43,476 nucleotides of DNA from Chryseobacterium gleum (GCA_945902775.1 CAMDMY010000017.1:1-43476), one strand, 5' to 3'. Positions 6,280-16,122 are shown, counted from the stretch's first letter. Numbers and translations are program-made. The notes: generated by a model not told the origin, from the letters alone.

Positions 6280-8757
6280 ATGAAACAAAAAACATTAAAA
6301 CATTTAATTTTTAATTTCTTAATAGTTAGCTTTTTAGTTTTATCGAAAATAGGTTTTTCACAATCGATTAATGAACAAAACAAAGGAGTTTTAATAGGTA
6401 AAGTGATAGATTCACTTAATTCTAAACCAATCGAATATGTTCAGATAAAAGTGTTGAATGACAAAGATTCTATTACCATTAGTGGTATTTATTCCAATGA
6501 AAAAGGTGAATTTGAACTTTCAGGGATTCCTTTTGGAAAATATCTTGTCAAAGTTTCATTTTTAGGTTATTCAACAAAGTTTTTTAATTCAATCGAATTC
6601 AATTCGAATAGAGTCAAAATTGATTTAAAATCGATTTTACTTTTAACAGAAAATGAAATTGGGTTATCAGAAGTGAAAATTTTAGGTAAAGCAGATGTTC
6701 TAAAAACTGGAATAGATAAAAAAATATACAATGTTGCTGAAGATTTGTCTTCTAAAGGAGGTTCAGCAAATGATGTGTTAAATAAAGTTCCTTCAGTAGG
6801 GGTTGATCAAGATGGGAAAGTATCTCTCAGAGGAGATGGGAATGTTACTATTTTGATAGATGGTCGACCAAGTTCACTATCAGGTGGTAATGGTAAAAGT
6901 TTATTAGACGCAATTCCTGCGAGTTCGATTGAACGAATTGAAATTGTAACAAATCCTTCTGCGAAATACTCTCCTGACGGGACATCCGGAATTATCAATG
7001 TAGTACTGAAAAAGAACAAGTTAAGAGGTACGAATGGAATGATTAGTGCAACTGGCGCTACAGGTAATTTATTCAATGGTTCAGCAAGTTTTAGTTTTAG
7101 AAATGCAAAATTAAATACGTATGTGAATTATACTTATCGCTACATGGAAGGTTATAGAGATAATTATGGTACACTTGAGCAAATTTCAAGTAATAACGTA
7201 AGTTCCTTATTAGATCAAAATAGAACAGGTAGTGATTTGAATGCTGGTAATACACTTCGATTTGGAACTGATTTTTATTTGAAACCCAATCAAACATTTG
7301 GATTTCTGGTAACTGGAAATGATGGAATTAGAAATAGAACGGGAGATTTAAAGAATAATTTGTACACAGGAAATTCAGTTTTAACCAAGACGTGGGATAG
7401 AATATCATCAGATCCAACTTCACAACAAAATATGGATGTGAATTTGAGCTATAAAATTGATTTCAAAAATGATAAAGGAACCTTAACTGCAGATGTTACA
7501 CAATCTATAGGAACTGATGATATTAAAGGTATTTATGATGAAAAATATTTAAATTTAGATGGTTCAACTAGTTCCAAATCAGATTTAAATCAGCGTTTAT
7601 ATAATTTCGAAAAAAATAATGTATCAAATTCTCAAATTGATTATACTCGAGTATATTCAAAAATAAATGCACGATTTGAAACTGGAGTAAAATCAATTGT
7701 TAGAAATTTAGGAGTCAATACTCGTTCAGAAAAATTGGATACACTTACGTTTATTTTTAATCCTGATACACTGGCAAACTTTATTTACAATTACAATGAA
7801 CAAGTTTACAGCGCTTATGCAATTTACGGTCAACAGAGAGGAAAATTCAAATACCAAGGTGGAATTCGATTAGAACAAGCAATTCAAGCTCCTTATTTAG
7901 TATCGACAAATCAAAAATTTACAAACAACTATTTTAATATTTACCCTTCCGGACATATTAAATACAATCACAAAGAAAATACAGAATGGAGTATAAGTTA
8001 TAGTAGGAGAATAAATAGAGCTGCATCAAGTGATATGAACCCTTTTACTAACTATTCAGATCCTTTTAATCTTAGAATGGGAAATCCAAATTTAAAACCT
8101 GAATATATAAATTCATTTGATCTTGGCTATTCTATTGAAAATAAAAAAGTTACAATAACATCAAGTGTGTATTATCGTCATTCAACAGATGTTATTCAAC
8201 GTATCAAGATTTTCAATTCTGATCAAACTTCAGCGGTAACTTTTGCTAATATTGATCAAAGTCAAAGTTCCGGTTTAGAGATTGTGACAATATTTAAACC
8301 TTTTAAATGGTGGAAAAATGTGATTTCATTTAATGGGAGTGGAATAAGGTATATTGATAATACAGCGAATTTTAATTATAACAATAGTGGTTTTACTTGG
8401 GGAGCAAAGTATGTAGGTACGGTTGATTTTTGGAAAAAAACAATGACTGCTCAATTAAATGTCAATTATATTGCTCCGATGGTTACAGCACAAGGAAAAG
8501 CCCAAAGAAGAGGAGCCGTTGATTTTTCTACAGAAAAAGTTTTAAAAGAAGGAAAATGGTCAATCGGCCTAAGAGTGACGGATATATTTAATAAACAAGG
8601 TTTTTCATTCAAAGTTGTCCAACCTTCAATAATACAAGTGTCTGAATACAAGTGGCTTACAAGGAGAGTTTATTGTACAATAAGTTATAAGTTTGGAAAA
8701 TTGGAAATGACAAATAAAAAATCGTCAAGTGAAACAAACTCAGGTATGGATTTTTAA
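6280..8757 (+). CDS. TonB-dependent outer-membrane receptor
   Basis: An 825 aa outer-membrane receptor. A signal peptide (to about residue 28) is followed by a carboxypeptidase-regulatory-like beta-sandwich (about 36-120, from GVLIGKVIDSLNSKPIEYVQ). A plug domain follows (about 140-250; SLRGDGNVTILIDGRPS, IERIEIVTNPSAKYSPDGTSG, IINVVLKK). The rest is a long beta-barrel of the OMP_b-brl_3 type (GNPNLKPEYINSFDLGYS near residue 610). Such proteins import large or scarce substrates with energy from TonB; the substrate here is unknown. Placement directly after a MarR gene suggests that regulator controls it. Confidence 0.9.
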   Translation: MKQKTLKHLIFNFLIVSFLVLSKIGFSQSINEQNKGVLIGKVIDSLNSKPIEYVQIKVLNDKDSITISGIYSNEKGEFELSGIPFGKYLVKVSFLGYSTKFFNSIEFNSNRVKIDLKSILLLTENEIGLSEVKILGKADVLKTGIDKKIYNVAEDLSSKGGSANDVLNKVPSVGVDQDGKVSLRGDGNVTILIDGRPSSLSGGNGKSLLDAIPASSIERIEIVTNPSAKYSPDGTSGIINVVLKKNKLRGTNGMISATGATGNLFNGSASFSFRNAKLNTYVNYTYRYMEGYRDNYGTLEQISSNNVSSLLDQNRTGSDLNAGNTLRFGTDFYLKPNQTFGFLVTGNDGIRNRTGDLKNNLYTGNSVLTKTWDRISSDPTSQQNMDVNLSYKIDFKNDKGTLTADVTQSIGTDDIKGIYDEKYLNLDGSTSSKSDLNQRLYNFEKNNVSNSQIDYTRVYSKINARFETGVKSIVRNLGVNTRSEKLDTLTFIFNPDTLANFIYNYNEQVYSAYAIYGQQRGKFKYQGGIRLEQAIQAPYLVSTNQKFTNNYFNIYPSGHIKYNHKENTEWSISYSRRINRAASSDMNPFTNYSDPFNLRMGNPNLKPEYINSFDLGYSIENKKVTITSSVYYRHSTDVIQRIKIFNSDQTSAVTFANIDQSQSSGLEIVTIFKPFKWWKNVISFNGSGIRYIDNTANFNYNNSGFTWGAKYVGTVDFWKKTMTAQLNVNYIAPMVTAQGKAQRRGAVDFSTEKVLKEGKWSIGLRVTDIFNKQGFSFKVVQPSIIQVSEYKWLTRRVYCTISYKFGKLEMTNKKSSSETNSGMDF

Positions 8758-8770
8758 CATTATTTAAACA

Positions 8771-8902
8771 TCATTTTTCACTTGGATTTGGAATAAATTT
8801 TATGCCTAAATTTAATTGGGCAGCATCAAATCCATTGTTTTTTATGATTTTTAAAGTAGTGTCTTTACTCCTTTGTTTGCTTGTTTTATTTGAATTTTTC
8901 AT
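8771..8902 (-). CDS. Possible 43-residue basic peptide
   Basis: A short open frame (MKNSNKTSKQRSKDTTLKII at the start) converges on the end of the TonB receptor gene. It is lysine-rich with no recognisable domain. The frame remains open 69 bp further upstream but without a better start. A weak -7-like TATATTTA lies about 35 bp upstream. It may be a real small gene or chance; nothing else explains this interval. Confidence 0.25.
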   Translation of the reverse strand: MKNSNKTSKQRSKDTTLKIIKNNGFDAAQLNLGIKFIPNPSEK

Positions 8903-9035
8903 GGTTTCTACGTTTTTTTTGTAAGCTTTGAAATAAATATAATCAAAAAACAGTCCAACTTTTTCCAACAAAGAGCGAAGGGTGTCATTGATTGATTTAA
9001 GTGTGGAATTTACTGTATGTTTTAAAAAAATAAAA

Positions 9036-9518
9036 ATGAAAGTTGCGAGTGTTAGTGAATTAAAAAAAGAGTTTAATCATTTATCTACTATAGAGTTAGT
9101 TGAATTATTAAATAACCTTATTAAATTCAATAAAGAAAACAAAGAATATGTTCATTATCTGCTCTTAGAAAGTGATTTTGAAGCTAATTATATTCAAAAA
9201 ATAAAAGATGAATTAGAGGTTGAATTTAAGTCGATTGACGCTAGAAGTTGGAAGACGATGAAAAAATCAATTCAGCGTATTCTAAGAGTATTGAAAAAAT
9301 ATATTAAATTTTCGAAGCAACCTCAAACCGAAATAGAGTTACTTCTCTACTTTTGTGAGAAATTAAGAGGATTTAAAACCGCTTTGAATCGAAATCCAGT
9401 TATTTTTAATATGTATGTAAGACAAGTTAATGCCATTAATAAGGCCTTAGTCAAATTACACGAAGATATTCAATTCGATTATAAAGAAGAGATAGAAATT
9501 GCCATGAGTATTATCTAA
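9036..9518 (+). CDS. Conserved Bacteroidetes hypothetical protein (160 aa)
   Basis: A soluble, all-helical, lysine/glutamate-rich protein beginning MKVASVSELKKEFNHLSTIE and ending near LVKLHEDIQFDYKEE. I recall this pattern as a common uncharacterised protein of Bacteroidetes; no function is assigned. The frame extends upstream to GTG 8982, but ATG 9036 gives the usual N-terminus, and TATGTTTT at 9015-9022 resembles a -7 element. It converges with the dihydrouridine synthase gene, with one base between the stop codons. Confidence 0.75.
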   Translation: MKVASVSELKKEFNHLSTIELVELLNNLIKFNKENKEYVHYLLLESDFEANYIQKIKDELEVEFKSIDARSWKTMKKSIQRILRVLKKYIKFSKQPQTEIELLLYFCEKLRGFKTALNRNPVIFNMYVRQVNAINKALVKLHEDIQFDYKEEIEIAMSII

Positions 9519-9519
9519 T

Positions 9520-10485
9520 TTAACTTCCGAAACCGTCTGCTAAATTCCTTGCTACAGCATCATAATACATATTCATATTTTTTGCTTTTTTTACACGCTT
9601 GAATACTGCTTGTGAATCACTAAATGTTTTACAGAAATACTCCCAAAATGATTCCATTTTCATTAACAAATGTTTGTCTCCAGAAAGTTGTTGAGCATAA
9701 TTATTTAATAATGAATCATGAAATTTCATGAATTTTATTTCAGAATCTTCAGGAATTCTATCTGATTGATTTTGAATCATTTCTGGTAAAAAAGGATTTG
9801 CAATTACACCTCTTCCAATCATCAATTTTTTTACAGTTGGGAATTTCTCTTGTAATGTATTCAACTGAGAAAAAGAGATAATATCTCCATTATAAACCAT
9901 ACTGTGATTAGAACCGTCCAAACATTTTTGAAAGGCATCCTGATCAACAAATCCTGTGTACATTTGCTTTGCCGTTCTTCCGTGTATAATTATTTCAGTT
10001 AAAGGAAATTGGTTCAAATGTGGAATTAGTTCTGGAGTTTCGAAATTGTTTTCATAACCAAGCCTCATTTTCATTGAAAGTTTAATGTTGATTTTTGGAA
10101 GTACTGCTTCAAGAATTTCCACTACTTTCAAAGGCTGACATAACATGCCAGAACCCATTCCTCTTTTTGCAACCATAGGGTAGGGACAACCTAGATTCCA
10201 GTTCATTTCGGTGTGACCTAAATCAGTTAAATAATTTGCTAAATAGATAAAATCTGACGCATCATTCGTCATTATTTGAGGAATGATTTTATATCCTTGA
10301 TTATTTTCAGGTTGAACATCAATTATATGCGACTTCTTCATTTCTTTCGAATGAGAAAGACAAATCCAAGGTGAATAAAAAACATCAATTCCACTGAAAT
10401 ATTTATTATAGGCATTTCGAAATCTAAAATCAGTTAAACCTTGAAGTGGTGCTAATAAAATTTGTGATTTTTCTGCCTGTATCAT
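9520..10485 (-). CDS. tRNA-dihydrouridine synthase
   Basis: A 321 aa FMN enzyme that reduces uridines in the tRNA D-loop. Family landmarks are LLAPLQGLTDFRFR (10-23), the catalytic-cysteine motif NLGCPYPMVAKRG with Cys100, MKMRLGYE around Lys139, IIIHGRTAKQMYTG with His168, YNGDI near 198-202 and IGRG in the FMN phosphate site. Length is normal. The Dus subtype (A, B or C) and the target position cannot be told from the sequence alone. It appears to be a single-gene unit between two plus-strand genes. Confidence 0.92.
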   Translation of the reverse strand: MIQAEKSQILLAPLQGLTDFRFRNAYNKYFSGIDVFYSPWICLSHSKEMKKSHIIDVQPENNQGYKIIPQIMTNDASDFIYLANYLTDLGHTEMNWNLGCPYPMVAKRGMGSGMLCQPLKVVEILEAVLPKINIKLSMKMRLGYENNFETPELIPHLNQFPLTEIIIHGRTAKQMYTGFVDQDAFQKCLDGSNHSMVYNGDIISFSQLNTLQEKFPTVKKLMIGRGVIANPFLPEMIQNQSDRIPEDSEIKFMKFHDSLLNNYAQQLSGDKHLLMKMESFWEYFCKTFSDSQAVFKRVKKAKNMNMYYDAVARNLADGFGS

Positions 10486-10626
10486 TTGATATTATTTAAT
10501 CGAAATTAAGAAACTATTTTAGATTAGGAATAATTTTTGATTTTTGATTTTCAAGTTTAGCATTTAATGAACAATCGAGTATAAATAAAATAATGAAAGC
10601 TTAGAAATTCTTTTTGAGTGATTAAC

Positions 10627-10634
10627 TATATTTG
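10627..10634 (+). promoter_or_regulatory. -7 element of fabG promoter
   Basis: TATATTTG is a full match to TAnnTTTG and lies 22 bp before the fabG ATG. No good TTG is visible at the expected -33 spacing. Confidence 0.55.
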
Positions 10635-10656
10635 ACATACTAAAAAAAATATAAAA

Positions 10657-11403
10657 ATGAAATTATTGCAAGACAAAGTAGTATTGATAACTGGCGCTTC
10701 TAGAGGAATTGGGAAATCAATCGCTGAAGAATGTGTAAAACAAGGTGCTATTGTAGCATTTACTTATTTATCATCTGAAGAAAAAGCGCGCGCTTTAGAG
10801 GTTGAATTGTCAGCAAATGGTGGGGTAGCAAAAGGTTTTAAATCAGATGCTGCTAAATTTGATGAAGCTCAAACTTTGGTAGATGATGTTGTAGCTGCTT
10901 TTGGTACAATAGACGTTTTAGTTAATAATGCAGGTATCACAAGAGATACTTTGTTAATGAGAATGACAGAAGAACAATGGGATGAAGTGATGAATACGAA
11001 CTTAAAATCAGCTTTCAATTTAACTAAAGCGGTTCAACGACCTATGCTAAAAGCGAAAAAAGGTTCTATTATTAATATGTCATCGGTAGTTGGAGTTAGT
11101 GGTAATGCTGGGCAATCTAATTACGCTGCTTCTAAAGCTGGTTTGATTGGTTTTACTAAATCAATAGCACAAGAATTAGGTTCAAGAAATATTCGTTGCA
11201 ATGCAATTGCTCCAGGTTTTATAGAAACTGAAATGACAGCAGCATTAGATCAAAATGTTGTTGCTGAATGGAGAAAATCAATTCCATTAAAAAGAGGAGG
11301 TTCACCAAAAGATGTTGCTGAATTAACTGTATTCTTAGGTTCTGATATGTCAACTTATATTACAGGTCAAGTAATCAATGTTTGTGGTGGAATGTTGATG
11401 TAA
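10657..11403 (+). CDS. fabG: 3-oxoacyl-[acyl-carrier-protein] reductase FabG
   Basis: A 248 aa short-chain dehydrogenase that carries out the first reduction step of fatty-acid elongation, using NADPH. Visible motifs: TGASRGIG cofactor loop (12-19), LVNNAGITRD (88-97), catalytic Ser in NMSSVVG (140-146), YAASK with Tyr156 and Lys160, and the FabG-type C-terminus ITGQVINVCGGMLM. Start and length agree with the family. It stands alone, with its own promoter element and a strong terminator shared with the convergent ABC transporter gene. Confidence 0.93.
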   Translation: MKLLQDKVVLITGASRGIGKSIAEECVKQGAIVAFTYLSSEEKARALEVELSANGGVAKGFKSDAAKFDEAQTLVDDVVAAFGTIDVLVNNAGITRDTLLMRMTEEQWDEVMNTNLKSAFNLTKAVQRPMLKAKKGSIINMSSVVGVSGNAGQSNYAASKAGLIGFTKSIAQELGSRNIRCNAIAPGFIETEMTAALDQNVVAEWRKSIPLKRGGSPKDVAELTVFLGSDMSTYITGQVINVCGGMLM

Positions 11404-11426
11404 GATTCTAAAAAATAAATGATTAC

Positions 11427-11460
11427 AAATGTCACTCATTTTGGGTGACATTTTTATTTT
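11427..11460. terminator. Bidirectional terminator between fabG and ABC transporter
   Basis: Arms AAATGTCAC (11427-11435) and GTGACATTT (11445-11453) form a perfect 9 bp stem with a 9-base loop, followed by a T-rich tract. It serves fabG. The right arm reaches to the stop codon of the minus-strand ABC gene (11454), so it may stop transcription in both directions. Confidence 0.8.
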
Positions 11461-14400
11461 CCGCTGATTTTTTTACTGATATAATTCAAATAGCGAAGTG
11501 CGTTTTTCAATAAATCTATGTAAAGTAAGAACATAAATAAGATTGACATCAACCATAAAACAACTAAGTTGGACCAAAAGGTTGTTAGTTTAATTCCTAA
11601 AAAATATTTATAGGGTGCATAGAAATGACTATCTAAAAAACGCACATTTTTATTATCACAGTAGATTGGATTTTCTTTTTGAATTAAATTATTTTCATCT
11701 GTAATGATTTTATCGATTTCTCTTCTGTTAGTAACCAGATCACTTAAACTTTCATTTTCATATTTATTTTTAAGTAACTCATAATTTTTGTTGCCAATTT
11801 TTGAAATTAAAGCTTCAATTTGAGCAGTTTTAACTTTTGAATTTTGAATATATTGATTGTTCAAAATAGTTAAAAATGAATTAATTTTAGAAACTAATTG
11901 AGAATTTGAATTTGGTAAATTGAATTCTTCTAATTCTTGAATACAAGTTTCACATTTTAAATTCGACCAATTTAATTGTTCTTTTTCAATTTCATTTTTA
12001 AGAATATCAATACTTTTAGTTAAATCTTCTGAATTTACAGATGGATTAGTTAGGTAGGATAATTTTTTTTCCATTTCTGGAATCCAAAAATCTTTCTTCC
12101 AAGTAGCATCACTTTTAGCTTGATTTAATTCAAAAAAGTACTTTTCATATTTATTATCTTTCGCTTGGGTTACTGCTAAAGCTTCATAAGCCCATCTTGC
12201 GGCCATTGAATTTCCAAGCCAAGGAACTTCATTTGATTTAGAAAAAAGTGGATTTAGTTTGTCAAATTTCACTATTACACCACTGAATAATAATTGAGGA
12301 ATAATAATTAAGGGTACGATAATATAAATAACTTTTACTGAGTTAAAAGCACTAGAAATATTTAATCCAACAATATTAGCTAAGCATGAAAAAGAAAAAA
12401 GTACCGCCCAATATTCAAAGAACAATCCATTTATTTCAAGAATAAAATTACCTATTAAAACGAAAAAAAGACTTTGAATTCCTGATAAAATAAATAAAAT
12501 TGAAATTTTAGAAAGTAAATAACTGCTTTTTGATAAGTTTAAAAAGCTTTCTCTTTTTAATATTTTTCTGTCTTTGAATATTTCTTCAGCAGCAACGGTA
12601 AGCCCTAAAAATAAAGCAACTATTACAGAAATAAATATATATTGTGGAATGTTTACATTTTCAAAGAAAGTATAACCATGATCGAAGTTGTTGTAATATT
12701 TCACAAAAAAAGATAAGATCAAGGCAAGAAGTGGAGCTTCAATCATATTAATAAGCATATATTGTTTATTAGACAATTTACTTAAGACATCTCGAGAGAA
12801 AAAGACTTTAAATTGTGACCATTTATTTGGTTTTTTGGAATTACTTTTTAAACTAAAACTTTGTTCCTCAATTCGAATTGGATTTGCATTATTTGAATAA
12901 AGTTCATTCCATTCTTGCGGTGATGTTTTTCTAGTTGAAGTTAAATTGCCATATTCATCGACAACTTTTGATTCTATAATATTGAATATCTGCTCAGGAT
13001 TTACATTTCCACAAGCATAACATTCCCTTTCATCAGCATTTACATGATGAATGTGAGTTTTAAAGTATACAACTGCATCAATTGGATTTCCATCAAAGAT
13101 TCTGTAACCACCTTTATCTAACAATAACAATCTATCAAACATTTTGTAGATTTCAGAAGATGGTTGATGAATTACAACAAAAATTAGTTTACCTTTTAAA
13201 GTTAATTCTTTAAGTAAATCGATAATATTTTCAGAATCTCTTGATGACAATCCTGAAGTTGGTTCATCTACAAATAAAACGGATGGTTCTCGAATTAATT
13301 CTAACGCGATGTTTAATCTTTTTCTTTGTCCCCCAGAGATTGTTTGTTCTAAAGGATTTCCAACAATTAAATCTTTTGCTTCAAGAAGACCCAAAGATGA
13401 CAGCATTTCAATTACTTTCTTCTGAATTGCTCTTTCATTCAGATTTTTGAAGCAAAGTTTAGTATTATAATATAAATTTTGAAAGACGGTTAATTCTTCA
13501 ATTAGCAAATCATCCTGGCTAATAAAACCAATAACACCTTCTATGTTTTTTTTATCAAAATGAATATCAAAACCGTTTATTGTAACTTTACCACTAGTAG
13601 GCTTAATATTTCCGTTTAAAACATTTAAAAAGGTAGATTTTCCAGTCCCTGAACCTCCCATTATACCAACTAACTTCCCTGATTCTTCAATGAAATTTAA
13701 TTTTTGCAGACCAGTTTTTCCACTTTTGAATTTAAATTCTAGTTCACTTGCTTTAAAAGTTATTTTATCTTTTAAACTGTAATTTAAGAAATTAGAGATA
13801 ATATCGCTATAGTAAATCTGCTTACTTTTTTGTGTTTTTAAAGTAGAACCTTGATTTAAGATATGCGTTCTGTTTGGAACTATTTGTCCATTCATTACAA
13901 TCTCCTCCGTTCCAAAATACCGGTAGAAAAAAGTTGTAATACTATTTATTTTTAAAACTCTTATTTCCGAATTTAAACCTTCTAATAAGTATTGTTTCGC
14001 AAATTTTAAGTTTTTTAGTTCGTTGGATATGTATAATATATTATCATTGTCAATCACTTCTTCGATTGATTTCTCTAAAAAAGTTTGAAGTAGTTGATAT
14101 TCATCTTGAACTATATTAAACATTTCCGCTACTGTTGAAACGAAACTATTTTCTTGTTCTCCTGCGTGACCAGAAGCGTTTATAAATTCAAATAAACGAA
14201 TTAATACAATGAATTTTTGTCTTTGTGTTAATTCTTCATTTATCTGAGAACAAATACGCAAAACCTTAACAGAGTTAACAGATGTGCGTTTTTTTACACC
14301 GTCTTTTTTGCTCTTTGTCCCATGATGAATTTGAATAAATTCATCAAATAAATCCATATATGTCTTTACGTGAGAAGAATTTAGTTCAGAACGTAAAAAA

Positions 14401-14549
14401 GATTCTACCACAGCAGAATCTTCTTTAAAATTTATAAAAAGCTTATTGTTTTCTTCTTCTAAATCGTTAGTTAAATTAGATTCGTCGAAATCAACTTTTG
14501 CTATAATAGCAAAAAGTTGCATTAAAGCTCTTAATATTTTTTCACTCAT
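11454..14549 (-). CDS. Large ABCG-type ABC transporter with TerB-like N-terminus
   Basis: A 1031 aa protein fusing several parts. Residues about 1-160 are helical and resemble a TerB-like fold (LTQRQKFIVLIRLFEFINAS). About 195-260 is a beta-rich linker. The ABC ATPase follows: Walker A GGSGTGKST (298-306), signature ISGGQRKRL (404-412), Walker B VLFVDEPTSGL with D428/E429, and switch His near HQPSSEIY. A cysteine pair (CYAC, about 510-513) precedes an ABC2-type membrane domain from about 590, with TM helices at 600-615, 638-655, 680-705, 715-735, 740-757 and near 990-1015. The ATPase-then-membrane order is that of the ABCG/White class, usually exporters. The substrate is unknown. It lies downstream of two exported proteins in what looks like one operon. 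Confidence 0.85.
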   Translation of the reverse strand: MSEKILRALMQLFAIIAKVDFDESNLTNDLEEENNKLFINFKEDSAVVESFLRSELNSSHVKTYMDLFDEFIQIHHGTKSKKDGVKKRTSVNSVKVLRICSQINEELTQRQKFIVLIRLFEFINASGHAGEQENSFVSTVAEMFNIVQDEYQLLQTFLEKSIEEVIDNDNILYISNELKNLKFAKQYLLEGLNSEIRVLKINSITTFFYRYFGTEEIVMNGQIVPNRTHILNQGSTLKTQKSKQIYYSDIISNFLNYSLKDKITFKASELEFKFKSGKTGLQKLNFIEESGKLVGIMGGSGTGKSTFLNVLNGNIKPTSGKVTINGFDIHFDKKNIEGVIGFISQDDLLIEELTVFQNLYYNTKLCFKNLNERAIQKKVIEMLSSLGLLEAKDLIVGNPLEQTISGGQRKRLNIALELIREPSVLFVDEPTSGLSSRDSENIIDLLKELTLKGKLIFVVIHQPSSEIYKMFDRLLLLDKGGYRIFDGNPIDAVVYFKTHIHHVNADERECYACGNVNPEQIFNIIESKVVDEYGNLTSTRKTSPQEWNELYSNNANPIRIEEQSFSLKSNSKKPNKWSQFKVFFSRDVLSKLSNKQYMLINMIEAPLLALILSFFVKYYNNFDHGYTFFENVNIPQYIFISVIVALFLGLTVAAEEIFKDRKILKRESFLNLSKSSYLLSKISILFILSGIQSLFFVLIGNFILEINGLFFEYWAVLFSFSCLANIVGLNISSAFNSVKVIYIIVPLIIIPQLLFSGVIVKFDKLNPLFSKSNEVPWLGNSMAARWAYEALAVTQAKDNKYEKYFFELNQAKSDATWKKDFWIPEMEKKLSYLTNPSVNSEDLTKSIDILKNEIEKEQLNWSNLKCETCIQELEEFNLPNSNSQLVSKINSFLTILNNQYIQNSKVKTAQIEALISKIGNKNYELLKNKYENESLSDLVTNRREIDKIITDENNLIQKENPIYCDNKNVRFLDSHFYAPYKYFLGIKLTTFWSNLVVLWLMSILFMFLLYIDLLKNALRYLNYISKKISGK

Positions 14550-14566
14550 CTAGAAGAAAATGATAT

Positions 14567-14989
14567 TTATTGCTTGAATCCTATTAGCATAACAGCGCAA
14601 CCAGTAATTTTTTTATCTAAGTCAAGCTCAGTTTCAATAATTACGGGAATCGTTACTGGAATTTTAAAGTCCCAGTAAGATGAATTTTTATAGTTTCTAT
14701 TTGTGAAAATAACATTTCCTTTTAAGTCTTTTACAGTGAAAATAACGAAATCTTCTGTTGTACCTGCACTTGCACTAATTCTGTAAGTTGAACCCCCGAA
14801 AAAAGTGGTTTTAAATTCAGCCTTTTCTCTGTCTAAAAAAGCAGTATAAACTTGACCGTCAGATAAAAAATTGGCGTTATCTTTATTTAAATTTGCTTTA
14901 CAGGCTCTTAGAATACCTGCACAATCTTGTGAGAAAGTTGAAAAGGAAACTAATGAAATAAATAATAATGTAAATTTAAAATTGTTCAT
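14567..14989 (-). CDS. Secreted hypothetical protein (140 aa)
   Basis: Signal peptide MNNFKFTLLFISLVSFSTFSQ, then a small beta-rich domain with two N-terminal cysteines (DCAGILRACKANL) and one near the C-terminus (ITGCAVMLIGFKQ), suggesting a disulfide. The segment FFGGSTYRISASAG and the strand pattern suggest a compact beta-sandwich. No named family recognised. It sits 8 bp after the lipoprotein gene and 17 bp before the ABC transporter gene on the same strand, so the three are probably cotranscribed. Confidence 0.75.
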   Translation of the reverse strand: MNNFKFTLLFISLVSFSTFSQDCAGILRACKANLNKDNANFLSDGQVYTAFLDREKAEFKTTFFGGSTYRISASAGTTEDFVIFTVKDLKGNVIFTNRNYKNSSYWDFKIPVTIPVIIETELDLDKKITGCAVMLIGFKQ

Positions 14990-14997
14990 TGTATTAA

Positions 14998-15888
14998 TTA
15001 GTTAATTATAGACTCTCTGATTTCAACTATTTTTTTACCTATTTCAGTTAAAACAGTTTGATCAACGTTCACTTTAGTAACATGTTGAAGTGTAGTTGTT
15101 TTTGTTTTAGCATCTGTTTTTGGCTTAACAAATGTATATTCGATATTGATTTTATCAAAAGAAGTTTTCAAGTCTTTAAGTCCTTCAATCAACTTATCAT
15201 TTTCACCATTGTTATTATATTCGATAAGAATATTCACAACTGTATTGATAGTTTCTTGTTGTTCTCCAATTCTCTCTACTATTTTTGGAGTAGAGTTTAT
15301 CTTGTTAATTTCACAAGCGTAATACATAGATTCAATCCATCCTCCTGTTAAAATTAAAGCCGAAGTATGTTTTCTTTTTTCATTTTTCAAGAAATTATCA
15401 CCATTTCTAAAAGCTTCAGAAACGATAACAAGAACAGAGTCTTGAATTGTTTTATTTTTTTCAAAACGACTTAAAAAAGATTTATTAAAAACTCCATCTA
15501 AACCTAATTTATTTGTCAAAGATTCCGCAGCTGAAAGACAGTTTAAAGAAGAACTATTTTGATTATTGACACTTGAGTACCCTAAATCTGCACCATAAAT
15601 ACCCAGATTTAATGCTTGTTTATATTCTGTAGAATAACTAGAAACTTTTTTTGTATCATTCAATAAACTCTCATTGTAGGGTGTTTTAGTTTCTTTCAGT
15701 AAGAGTGCCATTTGAATAGGAGAGGGAATACTAAATATCTTACCGTCAAAATCTGTATTTAACGAGTTCTTAGGATCTAAAATTTCTTGGTCAATTTCAC
15801 TTTTAACGTTATTTTGGTTACCACCGCAAGATAAAATAAGAATTCCTCCTAAAACAAAAGGCGCTATCTTTTTTAGATTTAATTTCAT
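14998..15888 (-). CDS. Hypothetical lipoprotein (296 aa)
   Basis: The N-terminus MKLNLKKIAPFVLGGILILSCGG is a lipoprotein signal with lipobox ILSC (Cys21), so the mature protein should be anchored to a membrane. The rest is largely helical (EYKQALNLGIYGADLGYSSV, ALILTGGWIESMYYAC) and ends with coiled segments. I do not recognise a characterised family. It is the first gene of a probable three-gene operon with the secreted protein and the ABCG-type transporter. Confidence 0.75.
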   Translation of the reverse strand: MKLNLKKIAPFVLGGILILSCGGNQNNVKSEIDQEILDPKNSLNTDFDGKIFSIPSPIQMALLLKETKTPYNESLLNDTKKVSSYSTEYKQALNLGIYGADLGYSSVNNQNSSSLNCLSAAESLTNKLGLDGVFNKSFLSRFEKNKTIQDSVLVIVSEAFRNGDNFLKNEKRKHTSALILTGGWIESMYYACEINKINSTPKIVERIGEQQETINTVVNILIEYNNNGENDKLIEGLKDLKTSFDKINIEYTFVKPKTDAKTKTTTLQHVTKVNVDQTVLTEIGKKIVEIRESIIN

Positions 15889-16100
15889 AAGTAAATAGAA
15901 TTTATCTTCATTAATTCGCTAAATTAATAATAAATTTTTCTACTCAATCATAGAAACGATCTTAATTTTGATATGATTTAACTTTTTGAGTATTTCAATT
16001 CATTTTCAACCCCCATTTTGATTAAATATAGTCTATTTTTTTATAATTGCTAAAATGATTATACTCATTGAAAAATCAGGTAATATTTTCATTTGTTTTA

Positions 16101-16108
16101 TACCTTTG
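16101..16108 (+). promoter_or_regulatory. -7 element of hemB promoter
   Basis: TACCTTTG matches TAnnTTTG exactly and lies 14 bp before ATG 16123. It supports that start over the upstream in-frame ATG at 16093, which would lie upstream of the predicted transcription start. Confidence 0.6.
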
Positions 16109-16122
16109 TTAAAAATTATAAT

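Noticed and set aside
15058-15351. Antisense open frame of 97 codons within the lipoprotein gene
   Set aside because: It is cysteine- and phenylalanine-rich low-complexity translation of the opposite strand of a well-supported gene, with no promoter or domain.
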